DNA from: Pseudomonas graminis
Lineage (GTDB): Bacteria > Pseudomonadota > Gammaproteobacteria > Pseudomonadales > Pseudomonadaceae
Assembly (NCBI RefSeq): GCF_004364335.1
Contig: NZ_SOCR01000010.1
Location: 124,001-188,000 of the forward strand
Reading direction: 5' to 3'
DNA: 64,000 nt
Position 1 is the stretch's first letter, and every line of letters starts with the position of its first letter. Positions 26,718 through 35,122 of the stretch are shown here, piece after piece. The notes below the pieces were generated by a model. The model did not search any database. It had not been told where the DNA came from and worked only from the letters and a program-made list of their open reading frames with translations. A program made the translations under genes and the position numbers.

Positions 26718-26848
26718 GAGCGTGGCTTGTCCCGCGATCGGCCGGGAACCGGTCGTCGAATCGGTGCATGCGGTGGATCAGGGAGAAATCGATGCCAGGT
26801 GTGCTGCCGCTCCGCGCCAGATCGCGGGACAAGCCACGCTCCTACAGT
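26713..26848. repeat. Inverted REP pair (GTAGGAGCGTGGCTTGTCCC type)
   Basis: The left arm TGTAGGAGCGTGGCTTGTCC at 26713 is mirrored by GGACAAGCCACGCTCCTACA ending about 26846. The left arm supplies the last base pair of the final ladS codon and its TAG stop. The 145 bases from here to the next gene show nothing else I can name. Confidence 0.9.
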
Positions 26849-26993
26849 TGATCTGCATCCATTCCGAGATCGTGCGCCGACAAGGCAAAACCGCCGTGAT
26901 TTCGTCTTCTATGGCGCTGTCGCCGGGGCGGGGTGCGTGATTCACTAGGTCAGCTGCACGACCGCCGCGTGCTGCCCGGACCGGAGTCGCCTC

Positions 26994-28655
26994 ATGGACC
27001 AGCGCATCAACCTGCATCAGTTCGCCGAGACCCACGAAGTCACCAATCAGCCGCCTTCCCTGGACGGCACCAACCTGTATCGCATCGACCTGCCGCTGCA
27101 AGAGTGGTCGCAGCGTTTCGGCGCGGGTTGGGCACGGGACCGAATCGACGCCTATGGCGCGCTGGCCGGTGGCCCGTTGATGGAAGCGGGTTTCCTCGCC
27201 AACCAGAACAAGCCGGTGTTCGCCAGCCATGATCGCTACGGCCATCGCATCGACCTGGTGGAGTTTCATCCCGCGTATCACCAACTGATGCAAACCGCGG
27301 TCGAGCACGGCATCCCGTCGCTGCCATGGACCGATCCCCGGGAAGGCGCCCACGTCGCCCGCGCGGCGATGAGCTATTTACACACCCAGGCCGAAGCGGG
27401 CAGCGGTTGTCCGCTGACCATGACCTTCGCCAGCGTTCCCGCTCTGCGCCTGCAACCGGATCTGGCCGAGACCTGGCTGCCGAAAATCCTCGCCACTTAC
27501 TACGACCCGCGCAACGTCGGCATCGCCCACAAGGCCGGCGCCACCATCGGCATGGCCATGACCGAGAAACAGGGCGGCACCGACGTGCGCGCCAACACTA
27601 CGCGGGCCTATCCGGTCGGCCAGCCCGGGCCCGGTCAGGCCTATGAACTGGTTGGGCACAAATGGTTTTGTTCGGCGCCCATGTGCGACGCGTTTCTCAC
27701 CCTGGCGCAGACCGACAAAGGCCTGACCTGTTTCCTGCTGCCGCGCCATCGCCCGGACGACACCCGCAACGAGTTCTACATACAGCGGCTGAAGAACAAA
27801 CTGGGCAACTGGTCCAACGCGTCCAGCGAGGTGGAATTTCGCGGCGCCCTGGCCTGGATGGTAGGCGAGGAGGGGCGCGGCGTGCCGACCATCATCGAAA
27901 TGGTGGCGATGACCCGATTCGACTGCATGACCGGGTCCAGCGCGCTGATGCGTCAGGCTTTGACCCAGGCCGCGCACCATTGCGCCCACCGTAGCGTCGC
28001 CGGTCGCTTGCTCAGCGAACAGCCGCTCATGCAAAACGTGCTCGCCGATCTGGCGCTGGAAAGTGAAGCGGCCCTCGCATTGACCCTGCGCATGGGACGC
28101 TCGCTGGAGCGTCTGGATGACGGCCACGAAGCCCGTTTCGCAAGGCTGGTGACGGCTGTGGGCAAATACTGGATCTGCAAGCGCGCGCCGGCAATGATCA
28201 ACGAAGCCGCAGAATGCATGGGCGGCGCAGGGTACGTGGAGGACACCATTCTGCCGCGACTTTACCGTGAGGCACCGGTCAATTCGACGTGGGAAGGTTC
28301 CGGCAACGTGCAGTGCCTGGACGTCCTGCGTGCATTGTCCAAAGAGCCCGGCGTGCTGGATGCATTGTTTGACGAGCTTGGGGATGGTCATGGCGACAAG
28401 CGTCTGGCCGCGCATATTCATGGCTTGAAGGAGGCTTTTCAGGACACCGGCGACATCCAGTACCGCGCCCGGCAACTGACCGAAGACATCGCCGTCGCGC
28501 TGCAGGCAAAACTGCTGCTGGAAGCAGGCAATTCGGTGGTCAGCGACGGGTTTATCGCCGGACGCCTGGAAAGGCCGGGGCGGGTCTACGGCGCCCTGCC
28601 GCGCGGGGTGGATGTTCAGGCGTTGGTCGCGCGGTCATCGCCGCAAATCGAATGA
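26994..28655 (+). CDS. aidB: AidB-like acyl-CoA dehydrogenase
   Basis: A flavoprotein of 553 residues that tracks E. coli AidB through its length: HEVTNQPPSLDGTNLY, FGAGWARDRI, IGMAMTEKQGGTDV, LVGHKWFCSAPMCDA, MTRFDCMTGS and REAPVNSTWEGSGN. AidB is part of the adaptive response to alkylating agents, has isovaleryl-CoA dehydrogenase activity and binds DNA through a C-terminal domain. No ada-type genes are nearby, so the DNA-protection role here is inference. It sits between ladS and amn, as in P. aeruginosa. Confidence 0.88.
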   Translation: MDQRINLHQFAETHEVTNQPPSLDGTNLYRIDLPLQEWSQRFGAGWARDRIDAYGALAGGPLMEAGFLANQNKPVFASHDRYGHRIDLVEFHPAYHQLMQTAVEHGIPSLPWTDPREGAHVARAAMSYLHTQAEAGSGCPLTMTFASVPALRLQPDLAETWLPKILATYYDPRNVGIAHKAGATIGMAMTEKQGGTDVRANTTRAYPVGQPGPGQAYELVGHKWFCSAPMCDAFLTLAQTDKGLTCFLLPRHRPDDTRNEFYIQRLKNKLGNWSNASSEVEFRGALAWMVGEEGRGVPTIIEMVAMTRFDCMTGSSALMRQALTQAAHHCAHRSVAGRLLSEQPLMQNVLADLALESEAALALTLRMGRSLERLDDGHEARFARLVTAVGKYWICKRAPAMINEAAECMGGAGYVEDTILPRLYREAPVNSTWEGSGNVQCLDVLRALSKEPGVLDALFDELGDGHGDKRLAAHIHGLKEAFQDTGDIQYRARQLTEDIAVALQAKLLLEAGNSVVSDGFIAGRLERPGRVYGALPRGVDVQALVARSSPQIE

Positions 28656-28836
28656 TCTGTGTGTGCGCTGCCTGCGAATGGGGTGTGTCAGGCACACATT
28701 CGGTGAATGCCACATTTTTTGCGGGCAAGCGCGCCCACACACGGGATATCCGGAGCAGGCCTCTCTGACACAACTCGTGCCTTCGTCATCTGTTGCAGGC
28801 AAGATAGGCGATTGCAAGATCAGAAGGATATGCATC

Positions 28837-30300
28837 GTGACCGAAGCTTTCATTGTCGTAGAAACTGCCGAACAAGCCGTGGACCGGCTCGCTGAGCTCC
28901 ACGCACGAGCAACCACCGCCTTGAGCCAGGCGCTCAAGCGCTACCTCAAAGACCGCGTTGAACCGGATGCCGCCGAGCGTCTGACGTTCCGCTACCCCGA
29001 ATTGCGCCTGACCTACCACTGCCAGGGCGAAGTGCCGCTGACCACACGCGCCTACGCCAAGGTTCAGTTGCCGGGCACCTACAGCGTCACCGTCACCCAC
29101 CCGGCGGCGTTCCGCAAATATCTGCTCGAACAGCTCGTGCCGTTGATGAACGACTTCACCGTGACGGTGGAAGTGGGCGTCAGCGAACAGAACATCCCGT
29201 ATCCCTACGTGGTCGAGCAGGGCGATGAGCTGGCCGGTACCGGCGTCACTGCTGCGACCCTGGCCCGCGTCTTCCCGAGCACCGATTTGTCGGCCGCCAC
29301 CGATGGCATCGCCGACGGTCTCTACGACTGGGCCAATACCGATCCGCTGCCGCTCGCATTGTTCGACGCCGCCCGGGTGGACTTCTCGCTGCGTCGTCTG
29401 GTGCATTACACCGGCAGCGACTGGCGCCATGTTCAGCCGTGGATCCTGCTGACCAACTACCACCGCTACGTCGACCAGTTCATCGTGCATGGCCTGGAAA
29501 AACTGCGCGACGACCCGCGCTTCGTGAAAATGGTTCTGCCGGGCAACGTCGTCGTCGACAAGAGCATGGATTACGGCGAGGCCCAGGCCATCGTCTCCGG
29601 CGTGGTCTGGCACCGTTACCAGATGCCGGCGTACCACCTGATTGCCGAAGACGGCCATGGCGTGACATTGGTCAACATCGGTGTCGGCCCGTCCAACGCC
29701 AAGAACATCACCGACCACCTCGCCGTCCTGCGTCCTCATTGCTGGCTGATGATCGGGCACTGCGGCGGCCTGCGTCAGTCGCAGACCATCGGCGACTACG
29801 TGCTCGCCCACGCCTACATGCGTCGCGACGGTATTCTGGACCGCGTGTTGCCGCCGAACATCCCGATCCCGGCACTGGCCGAGGTGCAAATGGCGTTGCA
29901 GGAATCTGCGGCCCAAGTCACCGGCGAACGCGGTGACGATCTGAAGAAGCGTCTGCGCACTGGCACGGTCCTGACCTACGATGATCGCAACTGGGAACTG
30001 CGCTGGGCCCAGGAGCGGCCGCTGATCAACCTTTCCCGCGCCGTGGCGGTGGACATGGAAAGCGGCACGATTGCGGCCCAGGGTTATCGCCTGCGGGTGC
30101 CTTACGGGACCTTGCTCTGCGTGTCGGACAAACCGCTGCACAGCGAGATCAAGCTGCCGGGCTCGGCCAACGCGTTTTATGAGCGTGCGGTCACCCAGCA
30201 CTTGAAGATCGGCATTGCCGCGCTGGACCTGATGCGCACGCAGCTCAACTCGCTGCATTCGCGCAAACTGCGCAGCTTCGACGAGCCGCCGTTCCGATAA
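28837..30300 (+). CDS. amn: Amn, AMP nucleosidase
   Basis: Hydrolyses AMP to adenine and ribose 5-phosphate, adjusting adenylate levels. It has 487 residues, close to the 484 of E. coli. The start is GTG 28837 behind AGAAGGA; the frame is open to 28612 but with no family match there. The N-terminal regulatory domain is followed by a nucleoside-phosphorylase-like domain (VNIGVGPSNAKNITDHL, MIGHCGGLRQSQ, AVAVDMESGTIAAQGYR). Confidence 0.95.
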   Translation: MTEAFIVVETAEQAVDRLAELHARATTALSQALKRYLKDRVEPDAAERLTFRYPELRLTYHCQGEVPLTTRAYAKVQLPGTYSVTVTHPAAFRKYLLEQLVPLMNDFTVTVEVGVSEQNIPYPYVVEQGDELAGTGVTAATLARVFPSTDLSAATDGIADGLYDWANTDPLPLALFDAARVDFSLRRLVHYTGSDWRHVQPWILLTNYHRYVDQFIVHGLEKLRDDPRFVKMVLPGNVVVDKSMDYGEAQAIVSGVVWHRYQMPAYHLIAEDGHGVTLVNIGVGPSNAKNITDHLAVLRPHCWLMIGHCGGLRQSQTIGDYVLAHAYMRRDGILDRVLPPNIPIPALAEVQMALQESAAQVTGERGDDLKKRLRTGTVLTYDDRNWELRWAQERPLINLSRAVAVDMESGTIAAQGYRLRVPYGTLLCVSDKPLHSEIKLPGSANAFYERAVTQHLKIGIAALDLMRTQLNSLHSRKLRSFDEPPFR

Positions 30301-30328
30301 GGCTCCGTTAAGGCGCTAGGCGTTCAAC

Positions 30329-30358
30329 GAAAGGGCCACTAAAGTGGCCCTTTCTGTT
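30329..30358 (+). terminator. Rho-independent terminator of amn
   Basis: GAAAGGGCCACT and AGTGGCCCTTTC form a perfect 12-base stem with a 2-base gap, followed by a T-rich stretch. It begins 29 bases after the amn stop. Confidence 0.9.
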
Positions 30359-30383
30359 TCCGTCATTTTTTTACCGGTTTCCC

Positions 30384-31016
30384 ATGCCCCGCAATCAACG
30401 TCCTGATCCCCGCCGTCCTTCGCTTGATCGCACGGGCGCGCCCCGGCGTGTCGCCAAAGCACCGCCCGCCGAACCTCGGTTGGTTCTGTTCAACAAACCC
30501 TTCGACGTGCTGACCCAGTTCAGTGATGGCGAAGGCCGGGCGACGCTCAAGGATTTCATCGACATCCCCGGCATCTACCCGGCCGGTCGCCTGGACCGTG
30601 ACAGCGAAGGCTTGCTGCTGCTGACCAACGACGGCCAGTTGCAGGCGCGCATCGCCGACCCCAAACACAAACTGGCAAAAACCTATTGGGTGCAGGTGGA
30701 AGGCGAGCCCACCGAAGAGCAACTGCAGAAGCTGCGTGACGGCGTCGAGCTGAACGACGGCCCGACCTTGCCCGCACAAGCGCGGCAGCTGGACGAACCG
30801 GAGCTGTGGCCGCGCAACCCCCCTGTGCGGTTTCGCAAAAGCGTGCCGACCCGTTGGCTGGAGCTGGTGATCAAGGAGGGCCGCAACCGCCAGGTGCGCA
30901 GGATGACTGCGGCGGTCGGGCTGCCGACGTTGCGACTGGTCCGCGTGCGGATTGGCGACTGGAGCCTTGAAGGGCTTGATCAAGGGCAATGGCGGGAAGT
31001 GCCGGCGAAGCTTTGA
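30384..31016 (+). CDS. rluE: RluE-type rRNA pseudouridine synthase
   Basis: Makes a pseudouridine in 23S rRNA. The 210-residue protein is of the RsuA/RluB/E/F group, with the catalytic Asp71 in YPAGRLDRDSEGLLLL and NRQVRRMTAAVGLPTLRL near the end. No S4 domain is present and the first 30 residues are basic and proline-rich, both in keeping with RluE. It follows the amn terminator by 25 bases and needs its own promoter. Confidence 0.9.
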   Translation: MPRNQRPDPRRPSLDRTGAPRRVAKAPPAEPRLVLFNKPFDVLTQFSDGEGRATLKDFIDIPGIYPAGRLDRDSEGLLLLTNDGQLQARIADPKHKLAKTYWVQVEGEPTEEQLQKLRDGVELNDGPTLPAQARQLDEPELWPRNPPVRFRKSVPTRWLELVIKEGRNRQVRRMTAAVGLPTLRLVRVRIGDWSLEGLDQGQWREVPAKL

Positions 31017-31062
31017 TTGGAGAACTGCGGCAAGACACTCATCTGAATGCCGCGTGAATTCC

Positions 31063-31172
31063 CTGTAGGAGCGCGCTTGCCCGCGAAGGCGCCGGTACAT
31101 TCGCTAAATCCTCAGCGGCAGGAACGCCGTCTTCGCGGGCAAGGTGGATCGCCACCCCGGTCGCTCCTGCAA
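31063..31172. repeat. Diverged REP pair
   Basis: The left arm CTGTAGGAGCGCGCTTGCCC is classic. The right arm reads CTTCGCGGGCAAGGTGGATCGCCACCCCGGTCGCTCCTGCA, with an extra small hairpin inserted (GGTGGATCGCCACC). It lies between rluE and lrp. Confidence 0.8.
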
Positions 31173-31197
31173 AAACCTGTATCTGCGCGGGTGCAGG

Positions 31198-31677
31198 TCA
31201 GCCGCGCAAATGCACCAGCGGCAGTTCGGTGCTCGCCAGCACCTGGTTGAGCACGAAGCTGGAGCGCACGCTGGTCACGCCGTCGATGCGGGTCAGATGG
31301 CCCAGCAGAAATTTCTGATAGTGATCCATGTCCGGGACGACAACTTTCAACTGGTAGTCGGCGTCGATACCGGTCACCAGGCTGCATTCCAGCACCTGCG
31401 GCAGGTTGCGGATGTGCTGCTCGAAATTCTCGAAGCGGTCGGGCGTGTGGCGGTCCATGCCGATCAGCACGTAAGCCGTCAGACTAAGGCCCAGCTTCTT
31501 GCGGTCCAGCAGCGCGACCTGGCCGACGATATAACCGTCGTCTTCCAGCTGTTTGACGCGACGCGAACAGGGCGAAGGCGACAGGCCAATGCGCTCGGCC
31601 AGCTCCTGATTGGAGATGCGCGCATCTTTTTGCAGTTCGGCCAAAATACTCAAGTCATATCTGTCGAGCTTGCTCAC
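31198..31677 (-). CDS. Lrp/AsnC family transcriptional regulator
   Basis: A 159-residue feast/famine regulator: an N-terminal winged helix (LDRYDLSILAELQKDARISN to about residue 60, quoted in part) and a C-terminal RAM ligand domain (ECSLVTGIDADYQLKVVV). The start is GTG 31677. The target is unknown; the 440-base upstream region is long enough for autoregulation and for a divergent transcript. The family often senses amino acids. Confidence 0.92.
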   Translation of the reverse strand: MSKLDRYDLSILAELQKDARISNQELAERIGLSPSPCSRRVKQLEDDGYIVGQVALLDRKKLGLSLTAYVLIGMDRHTPDRFENFEQHIRNLPQVLECSLVTGIDADYQLKVVVPDMDHYQKFLLGHLTRIDGVTSVRSSFVLNQVLASTELPLVHLRG

Positions 31678-31799
31678 GATAAGCGCCTTTATTGAATGGA
31701 TTGCGCAGGATTATTCATCTGAAGTGATTTATTGCGCAAGTGGTGTTTTCATCAGCAATATTCGCAATCCTGTGTCGTCCGCCAAAGCCTATTCTTTTA

Positions 31800-31992
31800 A
31801 CCAGAATCACTGCCCGGACACAGCGTCCAGCGCGGCCCGCCGAATCAGGCCAGCCGCGGCCTCCAGCCCGACAGGGTTGATCAGGCCACCGGGCTACGCA
31901 CTGTCCAGAAGACGATGCGAGGTGAGCCGACGTCAAAAGCGTCGAGCCAGGACGAAGCATTCCAGAGAGGGCCATTGGGCCCTCTTTTTTTG
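31800..31992 (+). ncRNA. Candidate small RNA or untranslated leader ending in a terminator
   Basis: A clear intrinsic terminator (31964-31992) on the plus strand has no plus-strand gene before it for over 900 bases, and the next gene starts 130 bases after it. The 150-200 bases before it are GC-rich with pairing potential, such as GCCGACG/CGTCGAGC around 31927-31947. I see no convincing promoter, and no known RNA family is recognised. It could also be an attenuator for the gene at 32122. The region 31678-31800 holds only the lrp promoter side. Confidence 0.25.
31964..31992 (+). terminator. Intrinsic terminator without an obvious upstream gene
   Basis: AGAGGGCC (31966-31973) pairs with GGCCCTCT (31978-31985), loop ATTG, followed by seven T. 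Shape and U tract are textbook. Its substrate would be a transcript starting between lrp and here. Confidence 0.85.
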
Positions 31993-32121
31993 TGCCCGGC
32001 TTTTGGCCAGCACCGGAACGTGCGCTTCTATGGTTTCATCCGCCACGCTGATAGAGTGCGGCGAACGGCGCACCCGACTCGCAGTCCTATCAACAGGTAT
32101 CCGCGCCCCAGTGAGGAAAGC

Positions 32122-33300
32122 ATGAACATGCGCATCTGGCGTTTGGCAGGTGTCAGTCTCTTGGCCTTGAGCATCAGTGCTCAGGTGTTGGCCGACGACA
32201 ACAACAATCAGCAGCAGCAGCAGCAACAACAGCAGCGCAATGAGCAGCAGCACCAACAGCAGCAACGTGGTTTCGAGATGCAGCGCCAGCAGCAGGAGAA
32301 TCAGCGCGGCTTCAATGACAACCAGCAGCGTCAGCAGCAGCAGCAGCAGCAACGTCAGCAGCAGAATCAGCAACAACAGCAGCGCCAGCAGGAACAGGTG
32401 CAGCAACAGCGGCAGATTCAGCAGAACCAGCAGGAGCGCGCCAATCAGCAGCGCCAGCAGCAGGATCGCGAGCGCAATCAGCAACGCGATGATCAGCAGC
32501 AGCAACGCCAGCAACAACAGGATCAGCAACGACGTCAGCAAGAGCAGCAGCAACAACAGCGTCAGTTGCAGGACCGTCAGGGCGGCCTGCCCATTCAGGG
32601 TCGGCCGGACACGGTGGTTCAGACCCAGGAGCCTCGTCAGGGCTTCTACCGCGACCAGCCCCGAGACAACCGCTGGCGCGACGGCGACCGTCGTCCCGAT
32701 AACGGTAACTGGCAGGCTGGTCGCCCCGGCGGTCATGGCGACGGCTGGGGTTCAGGCCCGCGCTATCGGCCGGGTTACGAGATTGATCGCATGCCGGGCG
32801 GGTATTCGCGGGTGCCGTATCGTGGCGGGGATTACTTTTACTCAGGCGGTTACTGGTATCGCCCGCAGGGCCCGCGTTATGTGGTCGTCGAGCCTCCACG
32901 TGGCGTTCGCGTCCGCTATTTGCCCGACTATGCGCAGCAGGTCTGGCTCGGCAGCGCCTTGTTCTTTGTTGCCGCCGGCACCTATTACACCTACGAGCAG
33001 AACACCCAGGAATACGTAGTCGCCGAGCCTCCGCAGAACGTCGAGCCAGTGTATTCGCCGCAGCAGCCGCAGCCTGTTCAGCAGGCCGCGAACCCCTATG
33101 ACGTTGTCGCCTATCCGCCGCAAGGCAAGCCTCAACAGGAAATCGAACAGGACCGCTACGACTGCTACCGCTATGCCGTACAACAAAGCAATTTCGACCC
33201 GGCCGGCGCGGCGTATCAGCCCGCACCGGAGGTGCTGGGTGTGTACCAACAGGCGATGGCCAGTTGTTATGCAGGGCGGGGGTATAGCATTCAGCAGTAA
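32122..33300 (+). CDS. Exported Gln-rich protein with DUF6515-like C-terminal domain
   Basis: A protein of 392 residues from ATG 32122, with GAGGAAAG upstream. A signal peptide ends at QVLA. About residues 25-155 are extremely rich in Gln with Asn and Arg, encoded largely by CAG/CAA triplets. A Gly/Arg/Asp-rich middle and a C-terminal domain follow, with GGDYFYSGGYWYRPQGPRYV, a membrane-like LGSALFFVAAGTYYTY and CYRYAVQQSNFDP, which resembles DUF6515. The role is unknown; the Gln tract is likely disordered or a coiled coil. The long leucine frame on the other strand is its shadow. Confidence 0.82.
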   Translation: MNMRIWRLAGVSLLALSISAQVLADDNNNQQQQQQQQQRNEQQHQQQQRGFEMQRQQQENQRGFNDNQQRQQQQQQQRQQQNQQQQQRQQEQVQQQRQIQQNQQERANQQRQQQDRERNQQRDDQQQQRQQQQDQQRRQQEQQQQQRQLQDRQGGLPIQGRPDTVVQTQEPRQGFYRDQPRDNRWRDGDRRPDNGNWQAGRPGGHGDGWGSGPRYRPGYEIDRMPGGYSRVPYRGGDYFYSGGYWYRPQGPRYVVVEPPRGVRVRYLPDYAQQVWLGSALFFVAAGTYYTYEQNTQEYVVAEPPQNVEPVYSPQQPQPVQQAANPYDVVAYPPQGKPQQEIEQDRYDCYRYAVQQSNFDPAGAAYQPAPEVLGVYQQAMASCYAGRGYSIQQ

Positions 33301-33334
33301 GAGCGCGGGAGTGTGCCGCCTGACGCCTTCCTGG

Positions 33335-33605
33335 CTAAAGCCAGTCCCACTAAGTACTGCCGCGGGGCCAGCCTATGGGTCAGGGCGGGAGACATAATAA
33401 TGCTGGCTGACGCGCATCCTGTAGGAGCGCGCTTGCCCGCGAAGGCGTTTGAACTGCGACAACTGTATTGCCTGATCAACCCGTTTCGCGGGCAAGCGCG
33501 CTCCTACAATGGCCCGCGTAAGACCGCACGTCGCTAGTGAAGCCAGTCCGCCAGCACGTGGGCGAGGCTTTTAAATAGGACCGGCTTCAGCCGGGAAGGC
33601 CTCTG
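33335..33605. repeat. REP pair flanked by a second repeat family
   Basis: This fills the 320-base gap between two convergent genes. A REP pair (GTAGGAGCGCGCTTGCCCGC at 33421, inverted copy ending 33508) is flanked by inverted copies of the other family, GGCTAAAGCCAGTCCCACTA near 33342 and TAGGACCGGCTTCAGCCGGG near 33577. I see no gene here. Confidence 0.8.
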
Positions 33606-33621
33606 TTAACTCGATACGTCT

Positions 33622-34527
33622 TCAATTCAAAACCGGTCCATCCCCGCGACCCACCACTTCCTGTGGGTCCGCGTGCACCAGCACTTCGGCTTTGGGGAAT
33701 TCGTCCTGAATGGCCGCTTCCACCCGCTCGCACAAATCGTGGGCCACCGATAGCGTCAGCGTGCCCGGCAACTCCAGGTGCAGCTGCACAAACCAGTGAT
33801 TGCCCGAAATCCGCGTGCGCAGGTCGTGGGCGCCCAGTACGCCCGGCACGGCCTGGGCCAGTTCGAGCATCTTGGCGCTGACATCCACAGGCAGCTCAGC
33901 GTCCATCAGCACCGACACCGTCTCCCGGGCAATGGAAATCGCGCTCCACAGAATGTAGAACGCGATCGCGAGACCAAAATAGGCGTCCAGTTGGGAGTAG
34001 CCGAAATAGGCCAGGCCCAGGGCCAGCATGATGCTGAAGTTGAGCAGCAGGTCAGAGCGGTAATGTAAAGAATCTGCGCGGATCGCCGCTGACCCCGTCG
34101 CTTTCACTACGCGGTGCTGCAACATTAGCAATGCGATCGTCAGGCCAATCGACAACACCATCACCAGCAAACCCAGGCCCGGATCGCCAAGGGGTTGCGG
34201 GTGCTGGATGCGGTCGACTGCCTGAAAACCGATCAAGAAGGCACTCACCGCAATGAACAGCGCCTGAGCCATGCCCGACAGCGCCTCGGCCTTGCCGTGG
34301 CCATAGCGATGATCGTCATCAGCCGGGCGCAACGCATAATGCACCGCCAGCAGATTGAGAAACGAGGCGGCGCCATCGAGCATCGAATCCGTCAGGCCGG
34401 CCAACAGACTGACCGATCCGCTGAGCCACCACGCCACTGCTTTGGCAACGATAAGAATGCTTGCCACAGCAAGCGATGCACGGGTTGCCAGACGCAATAA
34501 GCGGGCGTGTTCGGGACTGGTGCTCAT
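33622..34527 (-). CDS. fieF: Cation diffusion facilitator (FieF type)
   Basis: An inner-membrane proton-coupled exporter of divalent metals such as Fe(II) or Zn(II). The 301-residue protein has six membrane segments; metal-site residues appear in LTDSMLDGAASFLN and the HxxxD of RADSLHYRSDLLLN. A C-terminal cytoplasmic domain ends in VLVHADPQEV. Substrate cannot be told from sequence. It lies 24 bases after a small lipoprotein gene on the same strand. Confidence 0.9.
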   Translation of the reverse strand: MSTSPEHARLLRLATRASLAVASILIVAKAVAWWLSGSVSLLAGLTDSMLDGAASFLNLLAVHYALRPADDDHRYGHGKAEALSGMAQALFIAVSAFLIGFQAVDRIQHPQPLGDPGLGLLVMVLSIGLTIALLMLQHRVVKATGSAAIRADSLHYRSDLLLNFSIMLALGLAYFGYSQLDAYFGLAIAFYILWSAISIARETVSVLMDAELPVDVSAKMLELAQAVPGVLGAHDLRTRISGNHWFVQLHLELPGTLTLSVAHDLCERVEAAIQDEFPKAEVLVHADPQEVVGRGDGPVLN

Positions 34528-34551
34528 GGCGCTTCCTTCAAATCATAAAGC

Positions 34552-34977
34552 TCAAGCGGACGGTGCAAGGCCCAGGGAGGCAAGTTGCTGGGTGCTGCCT
34601 TTGTGCTGGATCAGACGAGGGTCATCCAGTGGCAGCGTGCGGCCGAGCTCGGTTTGAATGATGGCCTGCAGCTTGGCGTTGTCGACCGTGCCGTCAGTGC
34701 GCACGGCAGGTTCAAGCTTTTGCGGATCGATCTGAGCGTGAGTGCCGCCTGGCAGGTAGATCGCGCCAGTGGCGAAGTCAACGCCGAACGCGATCACGCC
34801 GGGGATGATGTAGAACAACAGGCCGATGGCGTCGAGTATCACGATGGCCGGGTCCATTCGGCCGCTGCCTTGAATCTGGCCACGGCGCTCGGGGTAAAAA
34901 ATACTGCCGCACGCGGTGAGCTGTGTCAGCAGCGTGGCAACCAGAACGCCGCCAATCAAACGGGATGGAATGCGCAT
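34552..34977 (-). CDS. YceK-like small lipoprotein
   Basis: A protein of 141 residues starting at ATG 34977 (MRIPSRLIGG), with lipobox LTACGSIFYPERRG, an internal hydrophobic stretch LLFYIIPGVIAFGVDFATGA and a polar C-terminal half. The combination of a lipobox and YPERRG/IPGVIAFGVDFATGAIYLP is familiar from uncharacterised Pseudomonas lipoproteins next to hrpB. Function is unknown. It is upstream of the metal exporter and may be co-transcribed with it. Confidence 0.75.
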   Translation of the reverse strand: MRIPSRLIGGVLVATLLTQLTACGSIFYPERRGQIQGSGRMDPAIVILDAIGLLFYIIPGVIAFGVDFATGAIYLPGGTHAQIDPQKLEPAVRTDGTVDNAKLQAIIQTELGRTLPLDDPRLIQHKGSTQQLASLGLAPSA

Positions 34978-35122
34978 GGGAATCTCCTCATAAGAAGTCG
35001 CAACTATACAAGGCAAATGCCTAATCAATAAGAGTATCCGTGGGGCAAGACAGTTCGTTTAGGGGATGAGCAAAAGCCGCATCGGCTCGCCGTATAATCG
35101 TCGCCCTGTTTCTGGAGGTCAC

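Noticed and set aside
28786..30258. 490-codon minus-strand frame opposite amn
   Set aside because: Shadow frame; amn is supported by family length and motifs on the plus strand.
31933..32736. Long minus-strand frame encoding a very Leu-rich protein opposite the Gln-rich gene
   Set aside because: It is the antisense of CAG/CAA repeats (CTG reads as Leu). No ribosome site, and the plus-strand frame has a signal peptide and conserved C-terminal domain.
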